Positions 44,229-52,387 of a stretch of DNA of 64,000 nucleotides are shown here, piece after piece. The position numbers and the translations under genes are program-made. Origin of the DNA: Anaerolineae bacterium (GTDB taxonomy: Bacteria > Chloroflexota > Anaerolineae > Aggregatilineales > UBA2796); assembly GCA_019637615.1 (NCBI GenBank), contig JAHBVJ010000002.1, positions 310,001-374,000 of the forward strand, written 5' to 3'. Numbering within the stretch: the stretch's first letter is position 1; every line of letters starts with the position of its first letter. The notes under the pieces are model-generated. The model had not been told where the DNA came from. It saw nothing but the letters and a program-made list of their open reading frames with translations, and did no database searches.

Positions 44229-45404
44229 CTAATCCTGCCCGCTGACAGGGGACATCATGCCTGTTGGGGTTGGTCGCGGCGTGACCAACGGCGATACGAG
44301 CAGCAAAATGATGGCGGCAACGAAGGTGACGATGATGCCGCCGTTCTGCCCGTTACCTAGCTGCCCCTGCAAGCGCGGCATGATGATCACGCTGACGTTG
44401 CCCATCGCCATCACAATGCCGGAGGCGGTGCCAAAATTAGCAGGGAATGCCGTGCGCAGCAGTCCCAACGCCGATGGGAACACTGGCCCGCAGCCCAAGC
44501 CTACCAAAGTCGCACAAATCACAGATGCGGGTGCTGAGGCTCCGAACAGCAGCAGACCAGCCGAGCCGAGGCCAATCGTAATAATCCCGATGCGCAGCCA
44601 TGTCGGGGCAGATACACGCGTGCCGAGCAAGCTGATGATGCCGCGTCCAGCCGTGAAGCCGCCCCAGAACAGGGATGTCGCCAGCGCGGCAATAGCTTCC
44701 GGCGCACTAGCCGCCAAGCGTAGTTGTGTGAAGATCCATGCGCCAAAACTGACTTCCATGCCCACATACACAAATAACAAGATTACGAACGGCATTAAGG
44801 CCGCTAACGATAATCCATGAGCACTTGTAGTATGCGTAATCGGCACCTGTTTCGGTACGGGAATCGACAGCCCGACGAAAAATAGCGCGACCAACAGCGC
44901 GAAAATGAAACCAGTCATATAGGCCAGCAAGTAATTGTGTTGGCTGAGTGCCACATTGACCAACTGCGGGCCGAGGATCGCGCCGATTCCATAAGTGAAA
45001 TTGAGCAAATTGATGTTCACCGCCGCACGATCGGGTCGAAGGCGAGTCACAGCGACATTGCAGCCCACTAGCAGCGATCCCATGCCTACACCGTAGATGA
45101 TCATCGCGAAATAAGCCACGCCCAGAATCGGCGTATTGATGAGCAGGAACAAGGCAGCCGCCATTAGTGCTGCGCCTGTGAACAACACATAACGCGCGTT
45201 GATGCGATCCAGCAGACGCCCCGCCAGCAGAACGGCGACCGTGCCACCTATCGCTTGGATCGAGGTGAAGTTGGCACCGTCGGCTAGGGGGATTCCGTAG
45301 CGTCCTGTTAAATTAGCATAGGTCGGGCCGATCATATTGCCAGTGATGCCGACCATCACAAATGCAGCATTGCAAAGAAGCACACCCGGATTGAGTGTTG
45401 GCAT
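44229..45404 (-). CDS. Major facilitator superfamily transporter
   Basis: This 391-residue protein has about twelve hydrophobic helices and the general MFS layout. The loop after helix 2 reads LLAGRLLDRINARYVLFTGA, matching the MFS motif A (GxLaDrxGrkxxl), and a related loop occurs in the second half (RGIISLLGTRVSAPTWLRIG). ATP-independent transport of a small solute is expected; GxGCGPVFPSALG near helix 10 recalls the FucP/sugar-type group, but the substrate cannot be read from sequence. The start has a poor ribosome binding site. It is divergent from the gene at 45588. Confidence 0.88.
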   Translation of the reverse strand: MPTLNPGVLLCNAAFVMVGITGNMIGPTYANLTGRYGIPLADGANFTSIQAIGGTVAVLLAGRLLDRINARYVLFTGAALMAAALFLLINTPILGVAYFAMIIYGVGMGSLLVGCNVAVTRLRPDRAAVNINLLNFTYGIGAILGPQLVNVALSQHNYLLAYMTGFIFALLVALFFVGLSIPVPKQVPITHTTSAHGLSLAALMPFVILLFVYVGMEVSFGAWIFTQLRLAASAPEAIAALATSLFWGGFTAGRGIISLLGTRVSAPTWLRIGIITIGLGSAGLLLFGASAPASVICATLVGLGCGPVFPSALGLLRTAFPANFGTASGIVMAMGNVSVIIMPRLQGQLGNGQNGGIIVTFVAAIILLLVSPLVTPRPTPTGMMSPVSGQD

Positions 45405-45528
45405 GAATGAAATAGCCTTATCGTTTATTCTGTCCGTTGCGTTTTGGGGGAGTTCGGACGTTTATACGCACAATAGTAGACTCACGTGAGAGTGCTGGCA
45501 ATCCCCAATCCGGCGGACAGTCACACGC

Positions 45529-45557
45529 TGGACGCGAGATCGAGATGCCATTACAAT
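45529..45557 (+). promoter_or_regulatory. Putative promoter of the gene at 45588
   Basis: TGGACG (45529-45534), 17-bp spacer, TACAAT (45552-45557). The -35 box is poor and the -10 box good. Initiation near 45564 would exclude the longer upstream reading of the gene and supports the short start. Confidence 0.42.
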
Positions 45558-45587
45558 GAACGCTGGCAGCCGCTGTACAAAGAGGGA

Positions 45588-46496
45588 ATGAACCTAGTGC
45601 GCGTTTCGAAAATCTTGATTGTTGTCTCGTGTATCGCAAGTTTGCTGCTTGCTGCGCTGCCATATTCGTCTGTTCACTCTGAGGCGGAGCAGCGTGGGAC
45701 ACCAACCCCGATTGTGACTGAGACTGCCACCACTGCGAGTGAGTTCCTGTTTGGCCCCAAAACTGGCAATCTGAAATTCCCGCTCGATTTCGTGGAAACC
45801 GGATTGAAAGTGCGCGATTTCAGGCTCAAGCTTCGATTTTTTACACCCTACACAGCCGCCGATGGCAACTGGCTGCTGGCGATCTTGTTCCGCACCAAAG
45901 GGCGGACGGCGGCTTCGGGCTTCGCGCTTGGCATCACGGCAGGTGCGGAATGGGCGCTGTCTAGTCTGGGGCCAAACAGCCAACAAGTCACGCTGGATAG
46001 TGGACGGTTGCCACAGTTGAAGATCAATGCGGGCGATTATAACGACATCGAACTAACCGTAGATGGGGATTTCGGTGTGCTGGTCATCAACGATGAAGAA
46101 ATCGCTACGTTAGCGTTGTTTAATTTGCGTGGCGACGCCGTCGATGAAGACTTGCTGGTCGGCGTGTTCGGCAATCGCGATGACAAGCTGGCACACTACG
46201 AAAACCTGACCGTAGCCAGCAGTCAGAGCAATCCCGATCTCACACTGACGCGGACGCCGGGCGTATCGATTCCCTGTCTGGTGACGACCCTGCGCGCTAC
46301 GGCGCTGCTGGAACAGCCGGATCGGAATGCTGCGCGGGTGGTTTCCGTGCCGGGGCAAAAACGGCTGGAAGGCTACGGTCTATCGTCAGATTTGCTGTGG
46401 GTCAAGGTGCGTTATGGTGGGCAAGAGGGTTGGGTGATCCGCTTTTCGGTGAACGTGGGTAACGGGTGCGCTGATTTGCCGATTGAGGAGCCATAG
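45588..46496 (+). CDS. Secreted protein with jelly-roll-like domain and C-terminal SH3 domain
   Basis: A 302-residue exported protein. The N-terminus (ILIVVSCIASLLLAALPYSS) is a signal peptide, followed by a Thr/Pro linker (RGTPTPIVTETATTAS). A beta-rich domain (about residues 60-210) resembles the concanavalin-like repeats of the protein at 40180 (NDIELTVDGDFGVLVINDEEIATL, VGVFGNRDDKLAHYENLTV). The C-terminus is a bacterial SH3 domain (TLRATALLEQPDRNAARVVSV, LLWVKVRYGGQEGWVI). ATG 45588 is used; a GTG at 45597 has better spacing to GAGGG. Likely cell-surface binding; no enzyme motif. Confidence 0.78.
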   Translation: MNLVRVSKILIVVSCIASLLLAALPYSSVHSEAEQRGTPTPIVTETATTASEFLFGPKTGNLKFPLDFVETGLKVRDFRLKLRFFTPYTAADGNWLLAILFRTKGRTAASGFALGITAGAEWALSSLGPNSQQVTLDSGRLPQLKINAGDYNDIELTVDGDFGVLVINDEEIATLALFNLRGDAVDEDLLVGVFGNRDDKLAHYENLTVASSQSNPDLTLTRTPGVSIPCLVTTLRATALLEQPDRNAARVVSVPGQKRLEGYGLSSDLLWVKVRYGGQEGWVIRFSVNVGNGCADLPIEEP

Positions 46497-46562
46497 CCGT
46501 CAGAAACGCGTTAGACGGGCATCGCGCTTCGTATTAATGATTGCCATTCACGCGGTTTTCCA

Positions 46563-46590
46563 CTAAAATGCACTTGTTTGATCATTTTAG
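46563..46590. promoter_or_regulatory. Inverted repeat upstream of helicase gene
   Basis: CTAAAATG and CATTTTAG form an 8-bp inverted repeat with a 12-nt centre, 27 bp upstream of the helicase start codon, inside the probable promoter region. It could be an operator or a leader hairpin. Confidence 0.35.
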
Positions 46591-46617
46591 TTGTATCGGT
46601 AGTACACAATAGCATAC

Positions 46618-49515
46618 ATGAATACCACGCCCATTCGGTTGCAGTTTACGGCACAGCTTGTCGCTGATTTGCTGGCAGCCTCGCCAGAAGGCTTTTTCAA
46701 CCGAGCAGAGCTTGATGCTCAACGGCTTGGAGTCGGAAGTCGAGCAAAAGCCATCGCTCAGGCAGTACAAGAGAAGAAAATCGGACTTGTCGGTAACTAC
46801 GTCTTTGATCTAAGCCGCCTAACCGCCGACCAAGTGCGTCAACACAGTCTACTATTCCCCGGCATGGTGCCGCAAACCAGCGCCCTTGACGGTTCAATCA
46901 CGCTCCCACCAGTAGCGACACGTCAACGTGAACGCCAAGAGCAACTGGCGGTGATGAACGATCCGATCATGCAGCGCTTGGTCGCGGCGTTCGCTGGCAC
47001 CATCGGCTACATGCCCGCCCCGGAATTGATCCATGATGTCACTGAGGACACAGCGCTCAACTCACTGGTTGGCTTGAATATGCTTAAGCGCGCGGGCGAT
47101 CTCGTGTTCGATCCGCTGCTCATTTCGCGGGCTTCGATCAACGTGGTGCAGAAACGGGAAACCTTAGCGCCCGTGCGCAAAGAAATCTTCGACAAGTTGG
47201 CAGCTTTGCCCGGTCAGACCATCGCGCGGGTAGACCTTGTCGAGAAATATGGCTCCAAAACGCTGCAAAGCGTGATCGACTCCGGCGGATTGGTGACTTA
47301 CACTGTACAGATTCCGCTAGGTGAGTCGGTCTGGGTACGGCTCGAAGAAGCCGATCCTGATGAAGCCATGAACGCCGCCATCGAAGCGACGCGCCCGAAG
47401 GATGAAGATTGGCAGGTCGCGCTCGATTATTGCGGTGATGTGCTGCGGCATGATGGTGAAGACGGCCCTACGCGCCGTGAACAGACTATCGCGCGCTCAT
47501 ACACCATTCCACAAGCAGCGGCACGCGTTGGCCTGTTCAAAGAAACATTGCAGACCGCGATCACATCCCGTCAGATTATCGCGTTCGTTGATCCTGAAGG
47601 CTATCAGCGTATTCCTGCCTACGAGATCAACGACATCCTGACCGAACCGCAAATGCACGAATCAATTGCTGAATTGGAATTTGTGCGGGTCAAGGAATTG
47701 CAGGTTGCCATCGATGAACCGCGTGAGCAAATCGTGCGGCAAAAACTGCGCAAGGTACGCGGCGGGCCGAGCCAGAACAAGTATCGTTGGGGACAAATCC
47801 GCGATCTGTTCTTTGATGACGAGATCACACTGCGGGAGTTCAAACAACTATACCATTCGCGTAAAGCGGCGTGGGAAAATCAAGAAGCTGACCGCTTGCA
47901 GGAAATGCGCCGTCAGCGTGAGGAAGCCCGCGCCAAGGAACGTGCGCAGCGCGAAGAAGAACGCCGTCAGCGTGAGGAACTGCGCGCCCGATTGTTAGCG
48001 GCTTTCCCCGCGTGGCAGCACGCCGGACGCGTCGATCAGCGCATCATCTTCCATGTTGGCCCACCCAACAGCGGCAAAACCCATAACGCGCTGGAGCGGT
48101 TGGCACAGGTGCAATCGGGCTGGTATCTCGCGCCTCTGCGGTTGTTGGCCTTCGAAGTCTTTGAACGGCTGAACAAGCGCGGCGTGCCTTGCAATTTGCT
48201 GACGGGTGAAGAGCACATCGAAATTCCCGGCGCGATGATCACGGCGGCGACGATTGAGATGTTCAACCCATCGCAAAGTGGTGACTGCGTCGTGATCGAT
48301 GAAGCACAAATGCTGGCTGATCCCGACCGTGGTTGGGCATGGACACGCGCCATGATGGAAGCCGAGTCGCCCGAAATCTATGTGATCGGCCCGTCGCACG
48401 CGACGACGCTGATCCAGAAATTGGCGACTGTGGCGGCGATCCCGCTGGATACGGCAGAGCATCAGCGTCTTGCGCCGCTGCAAGTGGCGGAACGCGCATG
48501 GCCCATCGAACGCATCCCGCCGCGCACGATTCTGGTTGCTTTCTCGCGCTCGATGGTGCTGCGCCTGAAGTCTGCCTTGGAGCAGCGTGGTCGTTCGGTC
48601 TCGGTCGTGTATGGCAACTTGCCGCCGGAAGTGCGCCGCAAGCAAGCGGATCGTTTTGCGGATGGCGAAACCGAGATTTGCGTGGCGACGGACGCCGTCG
48701 GCATGGGCTTGAACCTGCCCGCCGATCATGTCTGCTTCTTCGAGCTGTCGAAGTTCGACGGCAGAGAAAACCGTCCCCTGACGCCAAGCGAAGTGCATCA
48801 GATCGGTGGACGCGCGGGACGTTTCGGCCTCTCGCAAGCGGGCGAAGTGGGCGCGACGACCAAACGCGAACTTAAGATTTTACAGGGATTATACAGCCGT
48901 CAGCCGGAAGAGTTGACACATGCCCGTGTCGCGCCGACCGTGGAAGACCTTGAACTGATCCCCGGTAGCTTGGCGCGGCGTTTTGCACAGTGGCGTGAGC
49001 TTCAATCTATCCCTGACTCGCTGCGCGGCGTGATCAAGCCCGCCGACATCGATGAGCGGATTGCGCTGGCCTCGATGCTCAGTGATAAAGAAGTCAACCA
49101 GCTTGGGCTGCCCACGGCGGTGCAGTTGGTGAACGCTCCGACGCGCGAAATCAGCCGTCCGTACTGGTTGAGCTGCGCCAAGGCGATCCTGCGCGGGATC
49201 GATATGCCGCTGCCGCCGGAAGCGCCGTTCATCATCAATGACACGCACGAACTCGATAAGACTGAAGAGTCAATCGCATGTGCTGACATTTATCTGTGGT
49301 TGGCGAACCGCAAAGAATTCACCCGTCACGGGATTCAGGATAACCATGTGCGCGAGATGCGCTTGGCATGGTCGATGAGCATCGACGCGGCGCTGCTCAA
49401 ACGGGTCGATACCGCCGCGCGCTGCATCAGCTGCCGCAAGAAACTGCCGCTCAATCATCGCTTTAGCCTGTGCGATGAATGCTACCAATCGCGCTGGGTC
49501 AATCGCTACTGGTAA
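46618..49515 (+). CDS. Suv3-like superfamily 2 RNA helicase with bacterial N-terminal extension and zinc finger
   Basis: A 965-residue protein. Residues from about 480 match the mitochondrial Suv3 helicase core: HVGPPNSGKTHNALERL (Walker A, Lys487), YLAPLRLLAFEVFERLNKRG, CNLLTGEE, VVIDEAQMLADPDRGWAWTRA (DEAQ box, 561-564), VAFSRSMVLRLKSALEQRG, CVATDAVGMGLNLP and HQIGGRAGRFG. Suv3 unwinds RNA with an exoribonuclease partner. The first 470 residues hold helical, partly winged-helix-like segments and an Arg/Glu-rich coiled coil (about 415-460). A C-terminal four-Cys knuckle (CISC ... CDEC) ends the protein. No ribosome binding site precedes ATG 46618. Single gene with its own promoter region. 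Confidence 0.88.
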   Translation: MNTTPIRLQFTAQLVADLLAASPEGFFNRAELDAQRLGVGSRAKAIAQAVQEKKIGLVGNYVFDLSRLTADQVRQHSLLFPGMVPQTSALDGSITLPPVATRQRERQEQLAVMNDPIMQRLVAAFAGTIGYMPAPELIHDVTEDTALNSLVGLNMLKRAGDLVFDPLLISRASINVVQKRETLAPVRKEIFDKLAALPGQTIARVDLVEKYGSKTLQSVIDSGGLVTYTVQIPLGESVWVRLEEADPDEAMNAAIEATRPKDEDWQVALDYCGDVLRHDGEDGPTRREQTIARSYTIPQAAARVGLFKETLQTAITSRQIIAFVDPEGYQRIPAYEINDILTEPQMHESIAELEFVRVKELQVAIDEPREQIVRQKLRKVRGGPSQNKYRWGQIRDLFFDDEITLREFKQLYHSRKAAWENQEADRLQEMRRQREEARAKERAQREEERRQREELRARLLAAFPAWQHAGRVDQRIIFHVGPPNSGKTHNALERLAQVQSGWYLAPLRLLAFEVFERLNKRGVPCNLLTGEEHIEIPGAMITAATIEMFNPSQSGDCVVIDEAQMLADPDRGWAWTRAMMEAESPEIYVIGPSHATTLIQKLATVAAIPLDTAEHQRLAPLQVAERAWPIERIPPRTILVAFSRSMVLRLKSALEQRGRSVSVVYGNLPPEVRRKQADRFADGETEICVATDAVGMGLNLPADHVCFFELSKFDGRENRPLTPSEVHQIGGRAGRFGLSQAGEVGATTKRELKILQGLYSRQPEELTHARVAPTVEDLELIPGSLARRFAQWRELQSIPDSLRGVIKPADIDERIALASMLSDKEVNQLGLPTAVQLVNAPTREISRPYWLSCAKAILRGIDMPLPPEAPFIINDTHELDKTEESIACADIYLWLANRKEFTRHGIQDNHVREMRLAWSMSIDAALLKRVDTAARCISCRKKLPLNHRFSLCDECYQSRWVNRYW

Positions 49516-49520
49516 AAAGT

Positions 49521-49546
49521 AGTGCTGAGTGCTACGTCCTTAGTGC
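49521..49546. repeat. Degenerate heptamer repeat array, copy 3
   Basis: AGTGCTG, AGTGCTA, CGTCCTT, AGTGC: variants of the heptad unit seen at 3687 and 4529, here directly after the helicase stop codon. Confidence 0.6.
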
Positions 49547-49577
49547 CCGGTAAAGCTCAGTAAAGATAGTTTGCAAC

Positions 49578-49607
49578 TCCCCTTCTACCGTGCAGGTATG
49601 AAGGGGA
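49578..49607. terminator. Bidirectional hairpin between helicase and AlkX-like gene
   Basis: TCCCCTTC pairs with GAAGGGGA, with an inner ACC/GGT pairing, followed by AAAA on the plus strand (TTTT on the minus side is weaker). It lies between two convergent genes. Confidence 0.55.
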
Positions 49608-49635
49608 AAAGTCTCTATACGCCTGATAGCCTTTC

Positions 49636-50910
49636 TCACATCGCCTTCATCAACGCTGCACCGAATTCTTCTGGATTGCTCTTTTCGATCACCAACGTTT
49701 GCGCCTTGTGAAACGCGAGAAAATCGCGCATCGATCCGGCGACATCCGCCACCAGTGCCTCATCCGGCGCAATACCGGGTTCAAGATGCAAGGCTTTGAT
49801 GCGTAGTGTGCCCGTGTTGCGCTCCAATTTCGGATCGAAGCGCCCGACGAGGCGATCTTTGTGAAGAATCGGCAAACAGAAATAACCCCAGATGCGCTGC
49901 GGTTCCGGTTTATAGCATTCCAACGTCTGATTGAAGTCAAAAAGCTGCTTATCGCGCTGAAGCCCCCAGAATAGGCTGTCGAACGGCGTCAAGAAGGTAG
50001 TGCGGGTAGGCGGCAAGGCTTTATCGGCGGCTTTGTTCAACGTCTTGAGGTCGTCACGGTGAACGATCATGTGATGCGTCTTGCCATCCGCCAGCGTTGC
50101 GGGCACGGTGACGAAGAGGCCCTCTTCGATCATCTGGGCAACAAGTGTTTTTACGGCGCTGCGTTTGGTGTGCGTGTAATCAGCCGCTTGCAACGGGAAG
50201 CACACGCCATGTGCCCGCACCGAGCGCTCAAGATAGTAGCGGTTGCGCTCGTCCATGGTCGGCTCGGTGGCGTCCACCCATGATGGCAGCACGCGCTCGG
50301 TCATATCGTAGACGCGCTGAAAATTGATCCGATTCGCGATCATCATCTCGCCCGTGTTGTAGAGATGTTCTAACGCAAGCTTGGCAGGTTTCCAATCCCA
50401 CCACGAACTGCGGCGCGGCCCCTCATATTCAAAATCGGAGGTGCGCAGTCCGCCTTCGCTGTCGATCCGCGTGCGAACGTGGTCTAGGATGTCGTGATTA
50501 ACCTTATCTTCCAGCCATGTTTGCCACCAATGTCGATTCTCTTCTTGCCGCCAGCGTTTGAGCGCCAGACTGTAGCGGTAGTCCTTGAGTGGGATGATGC
50601 ACGCTTCCTTTAGCCAGTACTCAAAGGCGCGACGGTCATTCTTTTTGCTCTTTTTGCCATCGACGTTGACGGTGCCAAAAATGAGTCGATCCAGATCGCG
50701 GGGGTCGTAATTGCCGAAGCGGCTCCACAACAGCAGATATTGGCTGCGGTGTACCATTTGCAGCGTGTCGATTTGTACGCAAACAAGGCGGTCAATCATC
50801 GCCTCTAGACCATCGAGTGTTGGTGGTGCCGGAGCGGCAAGCAGCCCTTGTGCGTGCAGTGCCATCGAGCGCACAGCAGAGAGCGGATAGGCTTTGCGTA
50901 CCTTTGCCAT
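49636..50910 (-). CDS. AlkX/YcaQ-family DNA glycosylase (HTH_42 winged helix)
   Basis: This 424-residue protein matches the winged-helix YcaQ/AlkZ family that excises bulky or cross-linked alkylated bases. Key blocks are LVCVQIDTLQMVHRSQYLLLWSRFGNYDPRDLDRLIF, in which Gln46-Ile47-Asp48 is the Q-phi-D motif of the AlkX subgroup (AlkZ has Q-phi-Q), and FLTPFDSLFWGLQRDKQLFDF with RIWGYFCLPILHKDRLVGRFDPK near the C-terminus. ATG 50910 is preferred since family similarity begins right after it; the frame upstream is unrelated. It is monocistronic and convergent with the helicase. Confidence 0.88.
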   Translation of the reverse strand: MAKVRKAYPLSAVRSMALHAQGLLAAPAPPTLDGLEAMIDRLVCVQIDTLQMVHRSQYLLLWSRFGNYDPRDLDRLIFGTVNVDGKKSKKNDRRAFEYWLKEACIIPLKDYRYSLALKRWRQEENRHWWQTWLEDKVNHDILDHVRTRIDSEGGLRTSDFEYEGPRRSSWWDWKPAKLALEHLYNTGEMMIANRINFQRVYDMTERVLPSWVDATEPTMDERNRYYLERSVRAHGVCFPLQAADYTHTKRSAVKTLVAQMIEEGLFVTVPATLADGKTHHMIVHRDDLKTLNKAADKALPPTRTTFLTPFDSLFWGLQRDKQLFDFNQTLECYKPEPQRIWGYFCLPILHKDRLVGRFDPKLERNTGTLRIKALHLEPGIAPDEALVADVAGSMRDFLAFHKAQTLVIEKSNPEEFGAALMKAM

Positions 50911-51161
50911 TGCAGTTGTCCATTCTGTGCAGCGAGAAAGAACGATTATTCTACTCGAATGAGCATTCGTAGACAAGAGCAGGTGCTCTCCGATTCGCTA
51001 AAACCGTAAATAAACCTTCCTAACAACGCTGTGTGGAAATTCTTTAGGCAAACGAAAGGTGCGAAGAATTATCCTATGAATAGGGATTTATCCTGTTAGT
51101 TTGCGGTAAGCGATCATCTACTCCCTTGGTTATGGGTGTATGGTTTAGCAGGAAGGCGATT

Positions 51162-51446
51162 ATGAATAGACGGCGTCAACGTATCCTCATGAATGTCTTG
51201 GTGATTGTGGCGTTCTTGATCCTCGGTGGACTGGTGATCACGCAAACACTCACTGGCAGTTCAAATCCGACATCGAGCAATGCCGTTGCGCCTGTCATCG
51301 CCCCCACCAATAACCCGATCGTTGAAGAGAATAAGAAACCGGGCACGGATAAATGGAAGTCGCCCAACCAGAATGACTATCTGAAAAACATGGCGGATGA
51401 GCAAAAACAGCGGATGGAAGGCACGCAGTCAGCAGCGGATCGGTAA
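51162..51446 (+). CDS. Small single-helix membrane-anchored protein
   Basis: A 94-residue protein with a very basic start (NRRRQRILMN), one hydrophobic helix (VLVIVAFLILGGLVITQTL) and an extracytoplasmic tail rich in Ser, Pro, Asn and charged residues (KPGTDKWKSPNQNDYLKNMADEQKQRMEG). It is a type II-anchored small protein of unknown role. ATG 51162 is chosen because GGAAGG lies nine bases upstream. It lies just before the tRNA-Phe gene but has separate promoter signals. Confidence 0.65.
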   Translation: MNRRRQRILMNVLVIVAFLILGGLVITQTLTGSSNPTSSNAVAPVIAPTNNPIVEENKKPGTDKWKSPNQNDYLKNMADEQKQRMEGTQSAADR

Positions 51447-51474
51447 CACGTTCCAAATAAAGGTAAACACAGCC

Positions 51475-51502
51475 TTGACATCCCGCAAAAATCCGAGATA
51501 AT
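51475..51502 (+). promoter_or_regulatory. Promoter of tRNA-Phe
   Basis: A consensus TTGACA (51475-51480), a 16-bp spacer and GATAAT (51497-51502), 15 bp upstream of the mature tRNA 5' end. Confidence 0.82.
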
Positions 51503-51516
51503 ACACCTCAATCTCT

Positions 51517-51589
51517 GCCGAGGTAGCTCAGCTGGTAGAGCACCGCACTGAAAATGCGGGTGTCGCCAGTTCAAGTCTGGCCCTCGGCA
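51517..51589 (+). tRNA. trnF: tRNA-Phe (GAA)
   Basis: A 73-nt cloverleaf: acceptor GCCGAGG pairs with CCTCGGC, D-arm GCTC/GAGC, anticodon stem CCGCA/TGCGG with loop CTGAAAA giving anticodon GAA, T-arm GCCAG/CTGGC with loop TTCAAGT, discriminator A. CCA is not encoded. A consensus promoter precedes it and a strong terminator follows. Confidence 0.97.
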
Positions 51590-51599
51590 CAGCATGACG

Positions 51600-51624
51600 A
51601 AAACCGCTGCACAAGCGGTTTTTT
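51600..51624 (+). terminator. Rho-independent terminator of tRNA-Phe
   Basis: A 9-bp perfect stem (AAAACCGCT with AGCGGTTTT), 5-nt loop, followed by further T residues, 11 bp after the tRNA. Confidence 0.9.
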
Positions 51625-51764
51625 GTTGCCCATTTTCCAATGTATCTGTTACACCGTCCTCGGTCAGTCACACGGTATAATTGTGAAAAATGACACAACT
51701 AGAATCGCTGTCACACGTATAGGTATCTAGAATAATGCAGCGATGCTAGAGGAGTAATGGGGTA

Positions 51765-52367
51765 ATGACAACGCCGCAATTCACGCTTAGGAAGTACATC
51801 CCTTATCCGTCTTTTCCGGTTCTGAAATACGCTTTCAAATCACCTATTGTGCTATGGCGGTTAGGCCTAGGACGCCTTGCAGGGCAACGCCTGATGCTGA
51901 TGACCATTGTGGGGCGCAAGAGTGGTCTGCTGCGCCATACCGTCGTTGAGTATCACAGCTACAAGGATCGCAAGTATGTGATCGCTGCGTGGCCTAAAGC
52001 GGATTGGTATCACAACCTGCTGGAAAACCCATGTCTAACGATCCAGACCGCTGACGGCAGCGAAGAAGTCATGGCGCGCCGTCTCACCACCGATGAAGAA
52101 CTTTCCGACGCCTACGAAGTCGTAGAGCACACACCACTTTTGCAGACGTTTTGGCAGAAGCTAGGGTACAAACTGGATCGCAGCGAGTTCTTGGCGCACA
52201 AGGATCGCTTCTACATGTTCACCTTCGATCCGGTCTATGAACCTACGCCCGAACCACTGCCAGCTACCTTGAGCTGGGTGTGGGGCGTGGGATTGGTGAG
52301 CGGACTGCTAGGCGGGTTAGTAGGTGGGTTGCTTCATCTACGTAGGCGGTCACAGAGCGCGTCTTGA
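51765..52367 (+). CDS. Ddn-like nitroreductase/F420-dependent-type quinone reductase with C-terminal helix
   Basis: A 200-residue protein. Its centre matches the deazaflavin-dependent nitroreductase family: LMLMTIVGRKSGLLRHTVVEYHSYKDRKYVIAAW, followed by DWYHNLLENPCLTIQTADGSEEVMARRL. These split-barrel proteins use F420H2 (or a flavin) to reduce quinones or nitro compounds at the membrane. The C-terminus is an extra Gly/Leu-rich hydrophobic helix (WVWGVGLVSGLLGGLVGGLLHL) that would anchor it. GAGGAG lies upstream of ATG 51765. No F420-synthesis gene is seen here, so cofactor use is inferred. Convergent with the kinase at 52388. Confidence 0.85.
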   Translation: MTTPQFTLRKYIPYPSFPVLKYAFKSPIVLWRLGLGRLAGQRLMLMTIVGRKSGLLRHTVVEYHSYKDRKYVIAAWPKADWYHNLLENPCLTIQTADGSEEVMARRLTTDEELSDAYEVVEHTPLLQTFWQKLGYKLDRSEFLAHKDRFYMFTFDPVYEPTPEPLPATLSWVWGVGLVSGLLGGLVGGLLHLRRRSQSAS

Positions 52368-52387
52368 AAGTTCGAAAACGCGTGTCG

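Noticed and set aside
47995..48837. Minus-strand open frame of 280 codons inside the helicase gene
   Set aside because: It overlaps the conserved Suv3 core on the other strand and shows no independent motif.
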